A stretch of 64,000 nt of DNA from an uncultured Oscillibacter sp. (GCA_910578935.1 CAJTSM010000002.1:1-64000), one strand, 5' to 3'. Positions 15,831 to 24,399 are shown, counted from the stretch's first letter. Notes: generated by a model not told the origin, from the sequence alone. Program-made: numbers and translations.

Positions 15831-17444
15831 TCACCCCCAGAGGGCGGACAGCATGGGAATGACCTGCTTCTTCCGGGACATGATCTTGGGCAGGAAGGCG
15901 CAGTTCTCCTCCCCCTTGATCCCGAAGGCCTGCCGGATCGTATCCTCATCCCCCACGAAGAGGAGCTGTGTCCCCTCCAGCAGCACGTCGGTGATCATCA
16001 GCACCACGCTTTGGAGTCCCCGTTTTTCCCGGGTTTCCGCCATAACGGACAAAAACTCGCTCAGGCGCTTCAGCAGCCGGCCGGAGTCCATGGTGGTGAT
16101 CTGGCTCACCGCCAGGTTATGCCCGGCGATGTGGAACTCCTTGTAGTCCGTCTTCAGCATAGCTTCGGCGGTCTTGTCGTCGCCGCAGGCGGCGGAGAAA
16201 ATGGCCTGTCCCAGGTCCTCCAGCCGGACGCTTGCAATGCGGGCCATGCGGTTGGCGATGTCGATGTCCCGCTGGGTGCAGGTGGGGGACTTGAACATGA
16301 CCGTGTCCGACACAATCGCCGCCGCCATGAGCCCCGCCATCTTGGCGGTGGGCATCAGGCCCTTCTCCTGGTACATCTCCGCGATGATCGTATTGGTGCT
16401 GCCCACGGCCTCATTCCGGACATGGATGGGATTTTTCGTCTCAATGTCCGCCAGGCGGTGGTGGTCGATGATCTCCAGAATGTCCGCCTGGTCCAGCCCG
16501 ATGACGGACTGGGACTTCTCATTGTGGTCCACCAGCACCACCCGCTTCCGCCGGGGGCGGAGAAGGTGATAGCGGGACAGCATGCCGACGACCCGCTCCT
16601 CATCGTCCAGGATGGGATAAGCCCGGAAGCGGCTTTCCAGCACGGCGTTTTGCACGTCGTCGATATAGTCGTCCAGGTGGAAGCAGACGATGTCCCGGCT
16701 TTTGCACACCCGGGCGATGGGCAGGGCATGGAAAATCAGCCGCAGGGCCTGGTAGGCGTCGATGGGCGTGGAGATGACGCAGGTATTCCCCGCGTGCTCC
16801 AAAAACTCCGGGGGCACCTCCCCCTGGCAGATAATCACGCAGTTTACCTGAAGGTCCAGGGCCCGCTGGACCATATCCGGCTGGTCGCCGCAGATGACCA
16901 CGCTGTCCCGGCTGGAGAAGAGCAGGTTTTCCCGGCTGGCGGGCAGGGCAATGGTCACCTCCCCGGAAACCAGGTCCGGCGTGTCGGCGCTCTCGTGGAG
17001 GAGCTTCCCCTCCAGAACAGAGATCAGGTTGAACACCGGGATGTCTTCCACCCTGGGGTTGCGGACGGTGGTAATGTCATAGTTCGCCACGTCCCCGGCG
17101 GAGAGGGTCCCGTAGAGGGTCCCGTCCTCATTGGCCACAGGGAGAATGGAGATCCTCCCCCCCTGCATGGCCTGCCAGCCCCGGCTGACGGTAGCGGCAG
17201 CGGAAAGGGTGGGGGGCGTGTCATAGTCCAGGTCCCGGACCTGCGTGCGGACATTGTCAATGAGCCTGGGGGGCTGGAAACCGAAGCGGTCCAGAACGAT
17301 CTGGGTTTCGTCGCTGATCTGCCCCAGCCGGGCGGCCTGGTACTGGCGGTTGCCCAGGGCGTTTTGAAGGGCGGCGTACGCCATGGCGGAGACGATGGAG
17401 TCCGTGTCCGGGTTCCGGTGCCCGGTGATATAGATGGTGTCCAT
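15831..17444 (-). CDS. ppaC: manganese-dependent inorganic pyrophosphatase with CBS/DRTGG insert
   Basis: This 537-residue family II pyrophosphatase hydrolyses pyrophosphate to phosphate in the cytosol. The DHH domain starts GHRNPDTDSI (about 7-16). A long insert of two CBS domains with a DRTGG-type segment (about 70-300) gives adenine-nucleotide control in characterised relatives. The DHH catalysis resumes with VVLVDHNEKSQS and EIIDHHRLAD, and a C-terminal DHHA2 domain follows. The length far exceeds that of the simple 310-residue enzyme, as expected for the CBS type. The start is ATG 17444 with AAAGGAG 9 bases upstream. It is divergent from rpsB. Confidence 0.93.
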   Translation of the reverse strand: MDTIYITGHRNPDTDSIVSAMAYAALQNALGNRQYQAARLGQISDETQIVLDRFGFQPPRLIDNVRTQVRDLDYDTPPTLSAAATVSRGWQAMQGGRISILPVANEDGTLYGTLSAGDVANYDITTVRNPRVEDIPVFNLISVLEGKLLHESADTPDLVSGEVTIALPASRENLLFSSRDSVVICGDQPDMVQRALDLQVNCVIICQGEVPPEFLEHAGNTCVISTPIDAYQALRLIFHALPIARVCKSRDIVCFHLDDYIDDVQNAVLESRFRAYPILDDEERVVGMLSRYHLLRPRRKRVVLVDHNEKSQSVIGLDQADILEIIDHHRLADIETKNPIHVRNEAVGSTNTIIAEMYQEKGLMPTAKMAGLMAAAIVSDTVMFKSPTCTQRDIDIANRMARIASVRLEDLGQAIFSAACGDDKTAEAMLKTDYKEFHIAGHNLAVSQITTMDSGRLLKRLSEFLSVMAETREKRGLQSVVLMITDVLLEGTQLLFVGDEDTIRQAFGIKGEENCAFLPKIMSRKKQVIPMLSALWG

Positions 17445-17564
17445 AGGAAGTGGCTCCTTTCGCGTTCTACGTTCATTATGCTTCCCCAAAGGGGAAATGT
17501 CAATCTTTAAGGCGGCCGGAACGCTTTTTCCGGGAAAAAATCCTTTGGATTTGTTAAATTCCTC

Positions 17565-17593
17565 TTGCATTGGAAAACCCGCTGTGGTATGAT
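17565..17593 (+). promoter_or_regulatory. rpsB-tsf promoter
   Basis: TTGCAT (17565-17570), 17-base spacer ending in TGG, TATGAT (17588-17593): a good extended -10 sigma-A promoter, with transcription starting near 17600. Confidence 0.8.
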
Positions 17594-17599
17594 ATTTCA

Positions 17600-17699
17600 G
17601 CATTCCGCACGGCACGCCGACTTTCCGTCTGTGTCCGGGGAGAGAATTCCCGGGTTGGCGGGGGGGATGAAGCCGCCGGAGGACCAACTAAACTGAAAT
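17600..17699 (+). promoter_or_regulatory. structured rpsB leader, candidate r-protein autoregulatory site
   Basis: The roughly 115-nt untranslated leader contains CCGGG/CCCGG (17635-17653) and a second stem GGCGG/CCGCC (17657-17677) closed by TTGG/CCAA. S2 is known to repress its own operon in several bacteria, so a protein-binding leader is plausible, but I cannot match a named leader family. Confidence 0.4.
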
Positions 17700-17715
17700 T
17701 GGAGGAACAAACACC

Positions 17716-18447
17716 ATGGCAAATTCCAGCGTCGTATCCATGAAGGCCCTGCTTGAGGCGGGCGTCCACTTCGGCCACCAGACCCGCCGGTGGAACCCCA
17801 AGATGGCTCCCTATATCTACACGGAGCGCAACGGCATCTATATCGTGGACCTGCAAAAAACCGTCCGCAAGCTGGAGGAGGCGTACAACTTCGTCCGCCA
17901 GCTCTCCGAGTCCGGCCAGTCCCTGCTGTTCGTGGGCACCAAAAAGCAGGCCCAGGACGCCATCCGCGAGGAGGCGGGCCGCTGCGGCCAGTACTATGTC
18001 AACGCCCGGTGGCTGGGCGGCATGATGACCAACTTCAAGACCATGCGCACCCGGGTGGACCGGCTGAACCAGCTCAAGGCCATGCAGGAGGACGGCACCT
18101 TCGACATGCTGCCCAAGAAGGAAGTCATGAAGCACCTGGGCGAGATCGCGAAGCTTGAGAAATATCTCGGCGGCGTGAAGGAGATGAAGAAGCTTCCCGG
18201 GGCCCTCTTCATCGTGGACACCCGGAAGGAGCGCAACGCCATCGCCGAGGCCCACAAGTTGGGCATCCCCGTGGTGGCCATTGCCGACACCAACTGCGAC
18301 CCCGACGAGATCGACTATGTGATCCCCGGCAACGACGACGCCATCCGGGCCATCAAGCTGATCTCCTCCATCATGGCCAACGCCGTGCTGGAGGGCCGCC
18401 AGGGCGAGCAGACCGAGGACAACGCTCCCGAAGCAGCCGCCGAGTGA
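17716..18447 (+). CDS. rpsB: 30S ribosomal protein S2
   Basis: This 243-residue S2 protein of the small subunit opens with SVVSMKALLEAGVHFGHQTRRWNPKM, the family hallmark, and has FVGTKKQAQDAI and the VDTRKERNAIAEAHKLGIPVVAI segment. A GGAGG ribosome binding site is present. The acidic C-terminal tail is normal. It forms an operon with tsf 36 bases downstream, as in most bacteria, from the promoter at 17565-17593. Confidence 0.98.
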   Translation: MANSSVVSMKALLEAGVHFGHQTRRWNPKMAPYIYTERNGIYIVDLQKTVRKLEEAYNFVRQLSESGQSLLFVGTKKQAQDAIREEAGRCGQYYVNARWLGGMMTNFKTMRTRVDRLNQLKAMQEDGTFDMLPKKEVMKHLGEIAKLEKYLGGVKEMKKLPGALFIVDTRKERNAIAEAHKLGIPVVAIADTNCDPDEIDYVIPGNDDAIRAIKLISSIMANAVLEGRQGEQTEDNAPEAAAE

Positions 18448-18483
18448 GATCCGGCAGAACTATAGATTTGGAGGAACGCAATT

Positions 18484-19407
18484 ATGGCTTTTAGCGCGAC
18501 TGACGTAAAGAACCTGCGCGAGATGACCGGCGTAGGCATGATGGACTGCAAAAAGGCCCTGGTGGCCACCGACGGCGACATGGACAAGGCCGTGGAGTGG
18601 CTCCGTGAAAAGGGCATGGCCGCTTCCGTGAAGAAGGCGGGCCGCGTGGCCGCCGAGGGCATGGCCTACGCCGCTGTCATCGACGGAGTGGGCGTGGTGG
18701 TTGAGGTCAACGCCGAAACCGACTTTGTGGGCAAGAACGAGAAATTCGTGGACTTCGTCAAGGGCGTGGCCGCCACGGCCGCCAAGGAGAACCCCGCCGA
18801 TCTGGACGCCCTGATGGCGTGCAAGTACAACGGCACCGACCTGACCGTCACCCAGCAGCAGCAGGAGATGGTCCTGGTCATCGGCGAGAACATTAAGGTC
18901 CGCCGCTTTGCCCGCTTTGCCGAGGGCGTGTCCGTGCCTTACGTCCACGCCGGCGGCAAGATCGGCGTGCTGGTGAACCTGGAAACCGGCCTCACCGCCG
19001 GGCAGGTCACGGAGCTTGGCAAAAACATCGCCATGCAGATCGCCGCCCTGAACCCCCGTTTCTGGGATAAGTCCCAGGTGACCCAGGAGGTGCTGGACGA
19101 AGAGAAGAAAGTCATGCTGGCCCAGATGGAGAACGACCCGAAAATGGCCAACAAGCCCGCCCAGGTCCGGGAGAAGATCGTCATGGGCAAGCTGAACAAG
19201 TTCTACGCCGAGAACTGCCTGCTCCAGCAGGACTCCGTCCGGGCCGACGTGTTCGAGGGCACCGTGGAGGCCTATATCGCTCACGCGGCCAAGGAGCTGG
19301 GCGGTGAGATCAAGTTCAAGGACGCCATCCGCTTCGAGAAGGGCGAGGGCATCGAGAAAAAGCAGGAGAACTTCGCCGACGAGATCGCCTCTCTGGTGAA
19401 GGGATAA
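18484..19407 (+). CDS. tsf: translation elongation factor Ts
   Basis: This 307-residue guanine-nucleotide exchange factor recycles EF-Tu. The N-terminal UBA-like domain has the signature LREMTGVGMMDCKKAL (about 11-26). The core contains VEVNAETDFVGKNEKF and the C-terminal LLQQDSVRADVFEGTVEAYI. The length is typical. TTGGAGG precedes ATG 18484, and a strong terminator follows 23 bases after the stop. Confidence 0.98.
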   Translation: MAFSATDVKNLREMTGVGMMDCKKALVATDGDMDKAVEWLREKGMAASVKKAGRVAAEGMAYAAVIDGVGVVVEVNAETDFVGKNEKFVDFVKGVAATAAKENPADLDALMACKYNGTDLTVTQQQQEMVLVIGENIKVRRFARFAEGVSVPYVHAGGKIGVLVNLETGLTAGQVTELGKNIAMQIAALNPRFWDKSQVTQEVLDEEKKVMLAQMENDPKMANKPAQVREKIVMGKLNKFYAENCLLQQDSVRADVFEGTVEAYIAHAAKELGGEIKFKDAIRFEKGEGIEKKQENFADEIASLVKG

Positions 19408-19430
19408 TTCCTGAATATCGACCGCATCAA

Positions 19431-19463
19431 AAGGACCTCCGCCACATGGCAGAGGTCCTTTTT
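19431..19463 (+). terminator. rpsB-tsf terminator
   Basis: AAGGACCTC (19431-19439) pairs with GAGGTCCTT (19452-19460) and continues into a T run to 19463. Confidence 0.88.
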
Positions 19464-19503
19464 CGCGTCCTTTGAAACTGCCGGGGTTCCGGGGGAATGG
19501 AAC

Positions 19504-19668
19504 CGTAGGGGCGGCCCCCCTGGGCCGCCCGTTCCCCGGGAATCTGGCGGTTTCGGAAGACGGGCCGCCCATTCCCCGGGGGCCTGGCAGTTTCGGGAGA
19601 CAGGCCGTCCGTTCCCCGGGAGTCTGGCGGTTTCGGGAGACGGGCCGCCGAAGGCGGCGGCCCCTATC
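19504..19668. repeat. three tandem 40-bp repeats inside a GC-rich inverted frame
   Basis: Three 40-bp units at 19522-19561, 19562-19601 and 19602-19641 share the frame GGGCCGCCCGTTCCCCGGG followed by a CTGGCGGTTTCGGGAGAC-like end, differing at a handful of positions. The block is flanked by GTAGGGGC (19505-19512) and GCCCCTAT (19660-19667), inverted with one mismatch. These edges resemble the ends of the dispersed repeats at 24727 and 38649. No spacer sequences separate the units, so this is not a CRISPR array. Confidence 0.8.
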
Positions 19669-19671
19669 CTG

Positions 19672-21738
19672 TTATTTCACATACGCCCGGTTCAGGAAGG
19701 TCACAATCTGTCCCCGGGTGCAGGGATTGTCGGGGGAGAAGGTGGTGCCGTCCCCGGTGCCCTTGGTGACGCCCTGTCCCACGGCCCAGAGGACCGCGTC
19801 ATAGTAGAGGCTGTCCTTGGGCAGGTCCTTGAAGGACGGGACGGACCCGGCGCTGGTGCCGCTGTCGTTGGCCTTCCAGATGAAGTACATGGCCTGGCCC
19901 CGGGTGCAGGTCTTGTCGGGGGCGAAGGTCCCGGACTCCTCCATGCCCATCTCCGCGGCCCACTGGATGGCCTTGTAGTAGTAGGCGGAGGCGTTGACCA
20001 CGTCGGCGTATTCAGCCTCCATGGTCTTGGGCTCCGGGGAACCGGCGGCCCGCCAGAGGAAGGTGACGATCTGGGCCCGGGTACAGGGCTCGCCGGGGCC
20101 GAAAGTGGTTGCGGTTTTGCCGTTGGTGATCCCCTTCTCCACGGCCCAGGAAATCGCCGGGGCAAAGGGGGACGTGGCGGCCACGTCGGCAAACTTGGGC
20201 GCGGCAGGGGCTGTTTCCGCGGGTTTCTGGGTGCCGGCAGGCTGAGCGGCATCGGGCACCGCCTCACCGTCCTTGATCACGGTGCCCTTGCGGACCCAGC
20301 CCGCGTACAGCGTCATGTCGGCCGTGACGGGAGTGGACTCCTTCCAGGGATACAGCTTGCCGTCCTGGTCCTTCATGCACCAGGCGTAAAACTCATGACT
20401 GGTGAAAGGCGCGGTCAGTTTTTTGCCGTCGGGCAGGTTCACGGCGGCGCCCTTGGCCACGGTCTGGTCCTTGGGAATCTCGCTCTGCTTCGGATCTTTA
20501 TAGTTCAGGTCAAATTTTACGGTGAAGGGGCCGTCGAGATTTGTGAGATTGCTCCCCACCTGGAATCTGGCTTTCGCCGTATTGAAAATGTCGGAACTGG
20601 AGGCATCCAGGATTTCCTTCCCCCCTTCGGGGACGACTTCCAGGAAGTTATTCCCGGAGAGCTGGAGGTCGACATAGCCTCTTTTCGCCTTACCTTCTAA
20701 GGTCAGGATGAGTTCCCTGACGGGGTAGATCCCATCCGGATAGTATTCACCGGGGTAGGCGTTGTGGTTGATATTCTCATAGCTTCTCCCGTAGGAAATT
20801 TTGGTTAGCCGGAGGCCCACATCGCCAAAGTTCCCGCTGAGAAGACTCTTGGCCGCCGTCTCCCAATCGGAAGGCTGGCCGTTTGAATACAAAGTCCGTT
20901 CCAGGGGGCGCCAGTCCAGGCACACGTTGCCAACGGGACAGGCGAGGGTGACTTCGACTTTTTCCGCCCCGATGTCGATGACCCCAGGCTTTACCACCAC
21001 GCTGGGGGTGGTCTTGGAAGCGCGCTTCCACTTGGCGACCAGCTTCATAACCGAGTCGGTGATTGTGTCGCCAGCCCGGACCTGATGGTCATAGTCCAGG
21101 GTATCATACCAGCCCTCAAAGACATACCCCTCCCGGACAGGAGTGGGCAGCTCCGGGACGACGGGGTTGTCCAGGAACAGGAGATCCGATGCTCCGGCGG
21201 GCAGCTTTCCGGGGTCGGGAATCAGGCCGATTTCATACTTGCCCGCGGGCTCCCAATGGGCTTTTACGATTTCGCTTTTGGTGAAGTTGATGTTTGCAAT
21301 GCCGGGATTCTCCGTGGGGCTGACCAGATACCAGCACACAAAGCGATAGCCCTCCCGGGTGGGAGTTTCGTTCGGGATGGCCACCAGGTGTTGGACCTCC
21401 CCATTGCCGCCGGTGACGCTTTGGGTCCGCAGAGTCTTTTGGGTGTTTCCGTCGGCGTATTTTCCGCCGTTGGCGTCAAAGATAATGTTGAACTCCTGGG
21501 AGATTTCGTAGCTCCCCTCCGTCCGGTCGCCGCTGGGGTCACCCACAGGCCCGGTTACACCTCCCGAAGGCCCGGTGTTCACATTGCCGGTCGTGGCGCC
21601 TTCGTCCCGCTCCAGCGGAGGGGTGGAATCCACGGACGAGGTGTCCGTGCTCGCGGCCATGACCGCCATGGGCAGCAACCCCAGACACAGGATCAGGGCC
21701 AGCAGCAGGGTCAGGACCCGCTTGGTTTGTTTCCGCAT
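19672..21738 (-). CDS. SLH-domain surface protein with InlB-type repeats
   Basis: This 688-residue secreted protein has a signal peptide (RKQTKRVLTLLLALILCLGLLPMAVMA), then repeats of the InlB-B/Flg_new style with GGKYADG, TREGYRFVCWY, VREGYVFEGWYD and EFYAWCMKD. The middle region (about 230-420) is unassigned, and three C-terminal SLH motifs (from about 515) contain FADVAA, GPGEPCTRAQIVTFLWRAAG and SPDNPCTRGQIVTFLNRAYV. SLH motifs bind pyruvylated wall polymer, so it should sit on the cell surface. The start at ATG 21738 has GGAGC upstream and its own promoter at 21796-21824. Confidence 0.88.
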   Translation of the reverse strand: MRKQTKRVLTLLLALILCLGLLPMAVMAASTDTSSVDSTPPLERDEGATTGNVNTGPSGGVTGPVGDPSGDRTEGSYEISQEFNIIFDANGGKYADGNTQKTLRTQSVTGGNGEVQHLVAIPNETPTREGYRFVCWYLVSPTENPGIANINFTKSEIVKAHWEPAGKYEIGLIPDPGKLPAGASDLLFLDNPVVPELPTPVREGYVFEGWYDTLDYDHQVRAGDTITDSVMKLVAKWKRASKTTPSVVVKPGVIDIGAEKVEVTLACPVGNVCLDWRPLERTLYSNGQPSDWETAAKSLLSGNFGDVGLRLTKISYGRSYENINHNAYPGEYYPDGIYPVRELILTLEGKAKRGYVDLQLSGNNFLEVVPEGGKEILDASSSDIFNTAKARFQVGSNLTNLDGPFTVKFDLNYKDPKQSEIPKDQTVAKGAAVNLPDGKKLTAPFTSHEFYAWCMKDQDGKLYPWKESTPVTADMTLYAGWVRKGTVIKDGEAVPDAAQPAGTQKPAETAPAAPKFADVAATSPFAPAISWAVEKGITNGKTATTFGPGEPCTRAQIVTFLWRAAGSPEPKTMEAEYADVVNASAYYYKAIQWAAEMGMEESGTFAPDKTCTRGQAMYFIWKANDSGTSAGSVPSFKDLPKDSLYYDAVLWAVGQGVTKGTGDGTTFSPDNPCTRGQIVTFLNRAYVK

Positions 21739-21795
21739 AATCGTACGCTCCTTTTGCTTCGTTTGTCCGCTTCCGCAGCGGCGAATCCGCCTTCC

Positions 21796-21824
21796 ATTAT
21801 AAACCACTCCGGAAAGAGGCGCAA
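21796..21824 (-). promoter_or_regulatory. promoter of the SLH/InlB-repeat protein gene
   Basis: Minus-strand TTGCGC (21819-21824), 17-base spacer, TATAAT (21796-21801). It lies downstream of the ncRNA terminator, so the two are independent units. Confidence 0.7.
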
Positions 21825-21876
21825 GGGTATCCCGGATAATCCCGCAGAAAAGCCACCTGTGGGGCGGAAAAGCGGC

Positions 21877-22195
21877 AAAAAAACATCCCCCCATCCGCTC
21901 CTCCGGCGAATGGGGGGCCTACCCATTGATCGGATCATTCATTGGACCGTACCTCTAGTTTTCTTAATCTGCCGTTCATTGAGAATCCGGGGGGTGTGGG
22001 TGACTCGGGTTTTCCAATCCATGAAACAGTGTCTGCGTCGGCCTATTGGTCCCGCGGGCTCAGCATAGTGAGTGGTGTTTCGTCTTTGGGAATTGCCTGA
22101 GGTCACGCGTTTGCCGGGTATGCTGAAAAACTGAACGGCGCTGGAAGACGTGGGTTTCCGTGTCTGACTAGTACACTGGACTCACCTCTTTCTGT
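21877..22195 (-). ncRNA. candidate stand-alone structured RNA, about 319 nt
   Basis: It has its own consensus promoter (22202-22230) and its own intrinsic terminator (CCCCCCAT/ATGGGGGG at 21887-21917, then seven T at 21883-21877), with no plausible protein between them. Two exact 8-bp long-range pairings are nested: 22132-22139 (RNA GCCGUUCA) with 21971-21978, and inside it 22119-22126 (UCAGCAUA) with 22060-22067. A third stem-loop pairs 22045-22049 with 22014-22018, extended by GGG/CCC. I checked for hallmarks of tmRNA, RNase P RNA, SRP RNA, T-box leaders and cobalamin riboswitches and saw none; a divergent 6S RNA cannot be excluded, though this is longer. Function unknown. Confidence 0.7.
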
Positions 22196-22201
22196 AGCTA
22201 A

Positions 22202-22230
22202 AATATACAATATTTTTGGAAAGCTGTCAA
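22202..22230 (-). promoter_or_regulatory. strong promoter of the 319-nt RNA
   Basis: Minus-strand TTGACA (22225-22230), 17-base spacer rich in A/T, TATATT (22202-22207). Start expected near 22195. Confidence 0.85.
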
Positions 22231-22323
22231 CCCCTTTTGTGAAATTTTACGTTTTTGCCAAAGGCGAATCGATTACCTCCGGCGAAACCCACAAAGGGCC
22301 GGGGCTGCCGCCGGGATTTTTCC

Positions 22324-22352
22324 TTGTGCTTTCCGGGCTTTCATGGTATGAT
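22324..22352 (+). promoter_or_regulatory. miaB promoter
   Basis: TTGTGC (22324-22329), 17-base spacer ending TGG, TATGAT (22347-22352). It places the transcript start downstream of any longer in-frame start, supporting the TTG at 22389. Confidence 0.7.
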
Positions 22353-22388
22353 CGTCTCGTTAAAATTTGCACAGATGGAGGAAGCGTT

Positions 22389-23801
22389 TTGAAACGAGAG
22401 GAAATCGTGGTCCCGGAGGGGGAGATCGCCCGCCAGCGGGACTTTCAGAAGAAGATCCGGACCATGTTCCAGAGCCGGGGAGCCCACCCCCTGGCCAGAG
22501 TGGAAACCTTCGGCTGCCAGCAGAACGTGGCGGACGGCCAGCGGCTCATGGGTATGCTGGAGGAAATGGGCTTCGCCTTCACGGAGGACGCCGGGGAGGC
22601 GAACCTGGTGCTGCTGAACACCTGCGCCATCCGGGAACACGCGGAGCAGCGGGTGTTCGGAAATCTGGGGATTCTGACTCACTCCAAAAAGGAGAACCCG
22701 GAGCAGGTCATCGTCCTCTGCGGCTGCATGGCCCAGGAAGAGCGGGTGGCGAAGCGGGTGAGGGAATCCTACCGTCACGTGGACCTGGTCTTCGGGCCCC
22801 AGGCCCTGTGGCGCTTCCCGGAGCTTTTGTGGCAGGTTTATGAGACAAAGAAGCGGGTCTTCTCCATCGCCGACGAGCACGGGGGAATCGCCGAGGGCCT
22901 GCCCGTGGTCCGGGAGCGGGGGGTGAAAGCCTGGGTGTCCATTATGTACGGGTGCAACAACTTCTGCTCCTACTGCATCGTGCCTTATGTCCGGGGCCGG
23001 GAGCGGAGCCGGGAGTCCGCCGCCGTGCTGGCGGAGGTGCGGGAGCTGGTGGAGGCCGGGTACAAGGACATCACCCTCCTGGGCCAGAACGTGAACTCCT
23101 ATGGAAACGACCTGGATACGGGCTATCACTTCCCGGACCTGCTGGAGGACATCGACAAAATTCCCGGGGACTATTGGGTCCGCTTCATGTCCAGCCACCC
23201 CAAGGACGCCACCCCCCGGCTCTTCGACGTGATGGCGAAGTGCCCCCACGTGGCGGAGCAGCTGCACCTCCCCTTCCAATCCGGGAACGACCGGGTGCTG
23301 GGGGAGATGAACCGGCGCTATACCCGGGGGACATACCTGGAGCTGATTCATTACGCCCGGTCCGTCATGCCGGGGCTGGTGGTGACCAGCGACGTCATCA
23401 TCGGCTTCCCCGGGGAGACGGAGGCGGAGGCCATGGACACCGTGTCCCTGGTGGAAGAAGTGGGCTTCGACGCCCTGTTCACCTTTATTTACTCCCCCCG
23501 GCCCGGCACGAAGGCGGCGGAGCTGCCGGACCCCGTGCCCCGGGAGGAGAAGCAGAAGTGGTTCGACCATCTGCTGGAGGTCCAGAACGCCCGCTCGGCG
23601 GAGATCCACGCCGGGTACGTGGGAAAAACCGTCCGGGTACTGGTGGACGGCGAGAGCGAAGACGGGGATTACCCCCTCTCCTCCCGGACAGAGGGAAACC
23701 GGCTGGTGCGGCTCAAGGGGGACAAGTCCCTGATCGGACGCTTCCTGGACGTGAAGATTACCGGCAGCAACACCTGGGCCCTGTACGGGGAAGCGGTCTA
23801 A
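22389..23801 (+). CDS. miaB: tRNA-2-methylthio-N6-dimethylallyladenosine synthase
   Basis: This 470-residue radical-SAM methylthiotransferase modifies A37 of tRNAs already isopentenylated by MiaA. The N-terminal UPF0004 domain carries the first cluster cysteines (FGCQQN, NTCAIREHAEQ, CGCMAQEE). The radical SAM CxxxCxxC motif is MYGCNNFCSYCIVPYVRGRERSR at about 190, and a C-terminal TRAM domain follows. Note CQQN instead of the more usual CQMN. The start is TTG 22389, with GGAGG about 8 bases upstream and a promoter just before. MiaA is encoded about 10 kb downstream on the same strand. Confidence 0.95.
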   Translation: MKREEIVVPEGEIARQRDFQKKIRTMFQSRGAHPLARVETFGCQQNVADGQRLMGMLEEMGFAFTEDAGEANLVLLNTCAIREHAEQRVFGNLGILTHSKKENPEQVIVLCGCMAQEERVAKRVRESYRHVDLVFGPQALWRFPELLWQVYETKKRVFSIADEHGGIAEGLPVVRERGVKAWVSIMYGCNNFCSYCIVPYVRGRERSRESAAVLAEVRELVEAGYKDITLLGQNVNSYGNDLDTGYHFPDLLEDIDKIPGDYWVRFMSSHPKDATPRLFDVMAKCPHVAEQLHLPFQSGNDRVLGEMNRRYTRGTYLELIHYARSVMPGLVVTSDVIIGFPGETEAEAMDTVSLVEEVGFDALFTFIYSPRPGTKAAELPDPVPREEKQKWFDHLLEVQNARSAEIHAGYVGKTVRVLVDGESEDGDYPLSSRTEGNRLVRLKGDKSLIGRFLDVKITGSNTWALYGEAV

Positions 23802-24055
23802 ACCCGGGCCATCCACTTCCCCAGGGAGACGGCCTTTTGAAACAAAAGCCGGTCCTCCAGAAACCGGAGACCGCACCAGGCGTCACGGTAGTCCTCCACC
23901 AGGTGGAGCTGTTCCGGGGTCAGGACCTTTTTCACGGCCTCCCAGGCCATATCCTGCCGTTCGTTCCAGCGGCTGTAGTCGATGACATCCAGCCTCGCGT
24001 CCAGGAGCAGGTGGTTGGAAACGTACTGAAACAGGCAGTCGAGATATTCGTCCAT
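23798..24055 (-). CDS. small protein of unknown function
   Basis: This 85-residue protein (starts MDEYLDCLFQYVSNHLLLDA) is rich in acidic and aromatic residues, with no signal peptide or membrane helix, and is predicted mostly helical. The start is ATG 24055 with GGAG 9 bases upstream. It converges on miaB, their stops overlapping by four bases, and is divergent from the XRE regulator gene 95 bases away. The C-terminal DRLLFQKAVSLGKWMARV is amphipathic. I cannot assign a family with confidence. Confidence 0.65.
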   Translation of the reverse strand: MDEYLDCLFQYVSNHLLLDARLDVIDYSRWNERQDMAWEAVKKVLTPEQLHLVEDYRDAWCGLRFLEDRLLFQKAVSLGKWMARV

Positions 24056-24150
24056 TGCTTTTCTCCAACTCTTCAAAATAATATGCACAACTGAGATACT
24101 TTGATCTATAACTCCTTCGTTTGTGCCTGTCAATAGGAAAGAGGCTGAAT

Positions 24151-24369
24151 ATGACATTTTCGGAAAAATTGATCAAGCTTCGGAAGAGCGCCGGTTTGAC
24201 GCAGCAGGAGGCGGCAGAAGGGGCCGGGCTGAGTCTTCGGGGTTACCAAAATTATGAACACGGCCTGCGGGAGCCGAAGATTCCCATTCTCATCGCCCTA
24301 GCGGATTTCTATGACGTCTCCCTGGACGAGCTGGTCTGCCGGGAGCGGCCCAAGGAGCCGGAGGCGTGA
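24151..24369 (+). CDS. XRE-family helix-turn-helix regulator
   Basis: This 72-residue DNA-binding protein is almost entirely a Cro/C1-type helix-turn-helix (residues 6-60): LIKLRKSAGLTQQEAAEGAGLS, RGYQNYEHGLREP and a closing IALADFYDVSLDELV. The start is ATG 24151; an in-frame TTG at 24121 has no ribosome binding site. It is divergent from the 85-residue gene and lies directly upstream of the type I toxin-antitoxin candidate. Such single-domain XRE proteins usually repress nearby promoters, and the 95-bp divergent gap is the likely operator region. Confidence 0.88.
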   Translation: MTFSEKLIKLRKSAGLTQQEAAEGAGLSLRGYQNYEHGLREPKIPILIALADFYDVSLDELVCRERPKEPEA

Positions 24370-24371
24370 AA

Positions 24372-24399
24372 AAGACCCCGCGCCGAGGCGCCGGGTCTT
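24372..24399 (+). terminator. hairpin after the XRE gene
   Basis: AAGACCC..GCGCC paired with GGCGC..GGGTCTT around a short loop. There is no T run, so it may be a weak terminator or a processing site. Confidence 0.35.

Noticed and set aside
19522..19641. CRISPR array
   Set aside because: The 40-bp units are contiguous with no spacers, only three copies are present, and no cas genes are nearby.
21877..22195. tmRNA, RNase P RNA or SRP RNA identity for the structured RNA
   Set aside because: No tRNA-like ends, no GAAAGTCC/AGA-x2-AA RNase P core, and no GGAAGGA-type SRP loop were found in the transcript.
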